The position numbers and the translations under genes are program-made. 64,000 nt of DNA, from NCBI GenBank assembly GCA_017935785.1, contig JAGBGU010000068.1, positions 61,746 through 125,745 of the forward strand. Reading direction: 5' to 3'. The notes beneath the pieces are model-generated. The model was not told the origin of the DNA and ran no database searches. It saw only the letters and a list, made by a program, of their open reading frames with translations. Of this stretch, positions 60,108 through 64,000 are shown one piece after another (the first letter of the stretch is position 1; every line of letters starts with the position of its first letter). The stretch is from Bacteroidaceae bacterium (lineage in GTDB: Bacteria; Bacteroidota; Bacteroidia; Bacteroidales; Bacteroidaceae).

Positions 60108-61208
60108 ATGACTTTATATCCCAAACAGATAATGGACGCCCTTGCCACGGTGCGCTATCCCGGCACGGGCAAAAACGTGGTGGAAATGAACATGGTGGAG
60201 GACGACCTCCGCATCGCCGGACTGCATGTAAGTTTCACACTCATATTTGACAAGCCCACAGACCCCTTCATCAAGTCCATGGTAAAAGCCTGCGAGGCTG
60301 CCATACATGCCTATGTAAGCAAAGACGTGGAAGTGGAGATAAAGACAAAGAGCCTGCAAGCACCGCGTCCCGACCTGCCCGACCTGCTCCCCGGAGTCAG
60401 GAACATCATTGCCGTAAGCAGCGGAAAGGGCGGCGTGGGCAAAAGCACCGTAGCCGCCAATCTGGCCGTAGCGCTGGCGCGTCTGGGACACCGGGTAGGA
60501 CTGTTGGACTGCGACATCTTCGGCCCCAGTGTACCAAAGATGTTCCAACTGACCGATGCCCGTCCGTATAGCGAGCACATCAACGGACGCGACCTGATTA
60601 TGCCCATAGAGAAATACGGTGTAAAAGTGCTCAGCATAGGATTCTTCGTCGACCCAGACCAGGCCACTCTCTGGCGAGGCGGTATGGCCTGCAACGCGTT
60701 GAAACAACTTATCGGAGACGCCAACTGGGGAGATCTTGACTACTTTATCCTGGACACTCCTCCCGGCACAAGCGACATTCACCTGACTTTGGTTCAGACC
60801 ATCCCCATCACAGGAGCCGTGATTGTAAGCACTCCCCAACAGGTGGCACTGGCCGATGCGCGTAAAGGCATCAACATGTACCAGAACGAGAAGGTGGACG
60901 TGCCCATTCTGGGACTGGTGGAAAACATGGCATGGTTCACGCCGGCATCGCACCCCGACGAACGATACTATTTGTTCGGACGCGAGGGCGTAAAGCAATT
61001 GGCGGAAGAGATGAACGTTCCCTTACTGGGACAAATACCCGTAGTACAGAGCATCTGCCAGAACGGCGATGACGGAACGCCCGAGGCTCTTGACCCCGCC
61101 ACACCCACCGGACAAGCCTTCATGCAACTTGCGGCTCGGGTAGTGACACAAACTGATAAAAGAAACCTGGAAAAGGCGCCCACCACCATTGTGGGTATAC
61201 ACAAATAA
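60108..61208 (+). CDS. Mrp/NBP35 family iron-sulfur carrier ATPase
   Basis: A 366-residue protein: N-terminal MIP18/DUF59-like domain (LYPKQIMDALATVRYPGTG), P-loop AVSSGKGGVGKSTVAANLA, switch I in LLDCDIFGPSVPKMF and LDTPPGTSDIHLT. Such proteins hold and transfer 4Fe-4S clusters. The CxxC cluster motif usually found near the C-terminus is absent: the equivalent place reads VENMAWFTPASHPDERYY. It is clustered with trmB and a CobW-type GTPase. Confidence 0.92.
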   Translation: MTLYPKQIMDALATVRYPGTGKNVVEMNMVEDDLRIAGLHVSFTLIFDKPTDPFIKSMVKACEAAIHAYVSKDVEVEIKTKSLQAPRPDLPDLLPGVRNIIAVSSGKGGVGKSTVAANLAVALARLGHRVGLLDCDIFGPSVPKMFQLTDARPYSEHINGRDLIMPIEKYGVKVLSIGFFVDPDQATLWRGGMACNALKQLIGDANWGDLDYFILDTPPGTSDIHLTLVQTIPITGAVIVSTPQQVALADARKGINMYQNEKVDVPILGLVENMAWFTPASHPDERYYLFGREGVKQLAEEMNVPLLGQIPVVQSICQNGDDGTPEALDPATPTGQAFMQLAARVVTQTDKRNLEKAPTTIVGIHK

Positions 61209-61219
61209 GAGACGCAACG

Positions 61220-62422
61220 ATGAATGCTTACGAAACTCCAGTCCTGCTGCTCACCGGTTATCTGGGCAGCGGAAAAACCACACTTCTAAACCGCATACTC
61301 ACCAACGAACGCGGAATCCGCTTTGCCGTCATAGTAAACGACATAGGCGAAGTGAACATTGATGCCAGCCTTATCCAAAAGGGAGGCATCGTGGACCAGC
61401 AAGACGACAGCCTCATTGCCCTGCAGAACGGCTGCATCTGCTGCACGCTGAAGATGGACTTGGTGGAACAGCTGACAGACATCATCGGCATGCAACGTTT
61501 CGACTACATCGTTATAGAAGCCAGCGGAATCTGCGAGCCCGGGCCTATTGCCCAGACCATCTGCTCCATACCTTCAATGGGCTCACAATATACAGACCAC
61601 GGTGTGCCCTGCATCGACTGCATCGTCACGGTGGTTGACGCACTGCGTATGCAAACCGAGTTTGAATGCGGCGAAGGGCTGATGCGTCCCAATCTAAACG
61701 AAGAGGACATTGAAAACCTGGTTATACAGCAAATCGAGTTCTGCAACATTGTGCTTCTGAACAAGGCCGACCTGGTCTCTGCCGAGGAACTGGAAAGAGT
61801 GCGCCAGATAGTACGCGCCCTACAGCCCCAGGCAGAAATCATCCCCTGCAATTATGGCGACGTACCCTTGGAAAAGATTCTCCATACACATATGTTCGAC
61901 TTTGAACGTGTGGCCACTTCTGCCGCCTGGATCAGCGAAATAGAGAATCACCACGAAGAAGAGCACCATCATCACCACCACGAACATCATGACGGCCACC
62001 ACTGCCACGACGAGCACTGCCATTGCCACCATCATCATGGCGAGGGCGAAGCGCTGGAATACGGAATCGACACCTTTGTCTACTACCGCAGAAGACCCAT
62101 GGATATGGGACGGTTCGACCATTTTGTGGCACGTAAATGGCCGCGCAGCATCATCCGCGCAAAGGGGATATGCTACTTCCGAGGCGAGAAGGACACCTGC
62201 TATGTATTTGAGCAGGCAGGCCAGCAGGTACAGATGCGCAATGCCGGACAATGGTATGCCACCATGCCGCAAGAAGAACTGCAGATGATGCTGGAACGCG
62301 ATGCCGCACTCCGCCGCGACTGGGACGAGGAATACGGCGACCGCATGCAAAAGATAGTATTCATCGGCCAGCACATGGACAAGCAGGAGATAATACGCCA
62401 ACTGGATGAATGTCTGGCATAA
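61220..62422 (+). CDS. CobW/ZNG1-family metal chaperone GTPase
   Basis: A 400-residue G3E GTPase. P-loop LTGYLGSGKTTLLNRIL, the metal-binding CICC in LQNGCICCTLKMDL, and VLLNKADLVSAEEL are present. A His-rich stretch around residues 240-275 (HHEEEHHHHHH, HHCHDEHCHCHHHH) should bind several metal ions. The C-terminal CobW_C domain is YGIDTFVYYRRRPMDMGRF. The metal, zinc or cobalt, is not determined by sequence. It lies 11 bp after the Mrp gene. Confidence 0.92.
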   Translation: MNAYETPVLLLTGYLGSGKTTLLNRILTNERGIRFAVIVNDIGEVNIDASLIQKGGIVDQQDDSLIALQNGCICCTLKMDLVEQLTDIIGMQRFDYIVIEASGICEPGPIAQTICSIPSMGSQYTDHGVPCIDCIVTVVDALRMQTEFECGEGLMRPNLNEEDIENLVIQQIEFCNIVLLNKADLVSAEELERVRQIVRALQPQAEIIPCNYGDVPLEKILHTHMFDFERVATSAAWISEIENHHEEEHHHHHHEHHDGHHCHDEHCHCHHHHGEGEALEYGIDTFVYYRRRPMDMGRFDHFVARKWPRSIIRAKGICYFRGEKDTCYVFEQAGQQVQMRNAGQWYATMPQEELQMMLERDAALRRDWDEEYGDRMQKIVFIGQHMDKQEIIRQLDECLA

Positions 62423-62439
62423 ACCATAAAAGATCCGCA

Positions 62440-63027
62440 ATGCCTGTATTCCATTTTGAAAAGGCCACACCCGGGGACGCACTTCAAGTGGCACTGATAA
62501 TGGCCGAAGCCGTGGGTGACGACATCATGGAAAGAACCATTGCCAACGGCGGCCGTATCCCCGATACGGACAAGGAGCGAATGGAAAAGCTGTGCCAGGT
62601 AGCACTCCGGGAAGATACGCTCTACTCTTATCTCCACTGTACGCTTGTACGCACTGCAGACGGACAAACGGCTGGTGGGCTTATAGCCTATCCCGGCGAT
62701 GATTATATACAAAGAAGAACCACTACCTTCGATATAGTAAGGGACCTCATCCAATTCGACACCGAAAAGATGGATGCGGAAGTACAGCCCCACGAATTTT
62801 ATCTGGACAGCATGGCCGTATGGCCGCATTACCGGAGACAAGGCATTGCCCGAAAACTCATGCAGCATGGCATAGCATTGGGAAAAGAGGCCAAACGCCC
62901 AGTCACATTAGCATGCGCCCCAGACAATACCGGTGCACACCGCCTGTACACCTCACTCGGCTTCCATGACGCCGGGAAGCTCTTCATCTTTGGTGAAGAC
63001 TATATCCGCATGGAACTCCCATTTTGA
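62440..63027 (+). CDS. GNAT family N-acetyltransferase
   Basis: I start at the ATG at 62440, after the stop of the GTPase gene; ten upstream codons are possible. The 195-residue protein has a standard acetyl-CoA motif in LDSMAVWPHYRRQGIARKLM (R/QxxG) and LACAPDNTGAHRLYTSLGF at the end. The substrate is unknown. It ends the plus-strand cluster that starts at 58429. Confidence 0.88.
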   Translation: MPVFHFEKATPGDALQVALIMAEAVGDDIMERTIANGGRIPDTDKERMEKLCQVALREDTLYSYLHCTLVRTADGQTAGGLIAYPGDDYIQRRTTTFDIVRDLIQFDTEKMDAEVQPHEFYLDSMAVWPHYRRQGIARKLMQHGIALGKEAKRPVTLACAPDNTGAHRLYTSLGFHDAGKLFIFGEDYIRMELPF

Positions 63028-63147
63028 AAAGAAAATCAGCTAAGTGTTTTCGCAATAGCCATAAAAAGGTTCATTGAATTGATCGGAGTTTAGAATTTCC
63101 CAATCGCTTACAATGCCAGTTTCTGAGAAGAATAGCCCTAATGCGAC

Positions 63148-63261
63148 ATGAGGATGCAGGGCATCAACATCGTCCGCCAGCTCCAGCGCGTGGACCGCTT
63201 TGTGGAAGACCTCAAACAAGGCCGCGACTTTGACCGCACCAACTATTTCTGGTCAAGGTAG
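63148..63261 (+). pseudogene. Isolated 3' gene fragment
   Basis: A GC-rich stretch in AT-rich surroundings that reads MRMQGINIVRQLQRVDRF, continues VEDLKQGRDFDRTNYF, and stops at 63259-63261. It has codon usage like core genes of this window but no upstream extension in the same frame. I cannot name the parent gene. It lies directly before the TIR-bounded element at 63293. Confidence 0.5.
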
Positions 63262-63292
63262 AGCTTCTGTTTGCAGAAACATAGATCATCCC

Positions 63293-63769
63293 TTAAGGGT
63301 GGTTCTAAAAATTATTATTGCTGTCCGGCAAACATGTGTAAGGGTCTATAATCACTGATTTTCTTGTTTTACAAGCCCCCCTTGAAAGGAAATTAACGGC
63401 TGTCCGGTAAAAATCTCTTTGATAGATGAGAACAGACAAATCATATATGACTGTCATTTCCCATTTTAAGCTTTATCCTGCACTTCCCCTCCCTAAAATG
63501 GCTCATATGTATACCAAACATATCGGCTGTCCGGGGAAATGTTGTTTTTGAAACGCTTCATGATTTTTACCGGACAGCAATAAAAAATTATGTCGCGTTG
63601 ATTTTCGTTCTATTATCGTGTGTGCTTTTGTAAGTTGAAGAAGGAGCATAGCGGGCTATGTGACTGATAAGACTTGACAAAATGACACAGAAAGGAACGA
63701 AAAGCGGCCGAAACGGAGAGCAGCAGGCTATATAAAAACTAAAATCCAGAATTTTAGAACACCCCTTAA
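63293..63769. mobile_element. ~480-bp element with nested terminal inverted repeats
   Basis: TTAAGGGTGGTTCTAAAAATT (63293-63313) is answered by AATTTTAGAACACCCCTTAA (63750-63769), an imperfect 20-bp inverted repeat. A second pair nests inside on the left: ATTATTGCTGTCCGG (about 63314-63328) and CCGGACAGCAATAA (63570-63583). Two further CGGCTGTCCGG copies lie near 63396 and 63522. No transposase is recognisable; a minus-strand ORF of 69 codons has no family. It looks like a MITE or internally deleted insertion sequence with another inserted in it. Confidence 0.6.
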
Positions 63770-63995
63770 ATCCATGTGGCACCATTATTGACACCACAAT
63801 TAGTTTTTACATGCATGATAAGACGTTGTAAATCAAATAGTGACAAATCAGTCCGTAAAGAATTTGGAAAATTTATGTCTTACTTTGCATGTTGTTTAGC
63901 TACATGCCTATGGAGGGTGTGTTGTACACAGGAAGGAAAATAAGAAAGAAATATAATTTTAACCAATTTATTAACTAATTTAAATTTTAAAGAAA
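63770..63995. other. Probable leader of the next gene
   Basis: About 225 bp with no gene. It ends in an A/T-rich leader directly before an ATG, as is common upstream of Bacteroidetes SusC-type genes. TTTG (63863-63866) and TTACTTTG (63880-63887) are seen, but their spacing is 13 bp, not 20, so the promoter is unclear. Confidence 0.4.
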
Positions 63996-64000
63996 ATGAA
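63996..64000 (+). CDS. Start of next gene (cut by window edge)
   Basis: ATG at 63996 after AAATTTTAAAGAAA, a typical A-rich translation leader. Only the first codons are present, so no product can be suggested. Confidence 0.4.

Noticed and set aside
63588..63797. 69-codon minus-strand ORF as a gene
   Set aside because: It overlaps the end of the inverted-repeat element, has no recognised domain and no plausible ribosome site.

Overview
This is a 64-kb stretch of a Bacteroidales chromosome, most likely from a Bacteroides/Phocaeicola-like gut bacterium. The evidence is the Bacteroidetes promoter type (TTTG about 20 bp upstream of TAnnTTTG, seen exactly before the tRNA gene and several operons), A-rich leaders in place of strong Shine-Dalgarno sites, a surface corrinoid-uptake module of lipoproteins plus a TonB-dependent receptor, and family hits typical of the order (DUF4465, DUF1599, GH127, SPOR/tpiA/folE cluster). 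The species cannot be named from the sequence alone.

Layout. 1-3.6 kb: the 3' end of a PEP/pyruvate-binding-domain protein, an exported GH16 glucanase, and a scar made of a truncated AAA ATPase and a duplicated GH16 3' end. 3.7-12.2 kb: a cobalamin riboswitch controlling a seven-gene corrinoid uptake operon (DUF4465 lipoprotein, BtuG-like propeller, PKD lipoprotein, BtuB, BtuF, BtuC, BtuD). 12.2-13.0 kb: a nine-copy 41-bp hairpin repeat and a 256-bp inverted repeat. 13-16.2 kb: a radical SAM protein, an S9 dipeptidyl-peptidase and tRNA-Arg(CCG).

16.3-33.2 kb is an AT-rich accessory region next to the tRNA gene. It holds a YefM/YoeB toxin-antitoxin pair, a truncated antitoxin, an operon of seven mostly unknown small proteins (one J-domain, one zinc ribbon), and the most interesting locus of the window: a six-gene minus-strand operon (20.4-27.25 kb) encoding an AbiGi/DUF2971-like protein, an exported TPR-CHAT protease, an unknown protein, an exported caspase-family protease, an ECF sigma factor and a single-pass anti-sigma-like protein. 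Further on are a degenerate PBP-like lipoprotein, a DUF3791/DUF3990 cassette, an HD-domain protein and an AAA/DUF4143 ATPase with iterated upstream repeats.

33.2-63 kb is mostly core: GH127 hydrolase, flavin reductase, GNAT, FNT transporter, dnaG, folE, SPOR protein, tpiA, DoxX-like protein, DUF1599, LysM/M23 peptidase, ndk, recG, ispD, DJ-1 protein, pdxJ, nadK, a two-component system divergent from a Na/Pi cotransporter, nrdDG, a coiled-coil membrane protein, trmB, Mrp ATPase, CobW-family GTPase and a GNAT. A 240-bp hairpin-rich repeat near 55 kb matches one in the accessory region at 17.2 kb. The last kilobase has no intact gene: it contains a gene fragment and a roughly 480-bp element with nested terminal inverted repeats, and ends on what looks like the start codon of the next gene.

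All calls rest on reading the sequence and on remembered family features. No database search was run.
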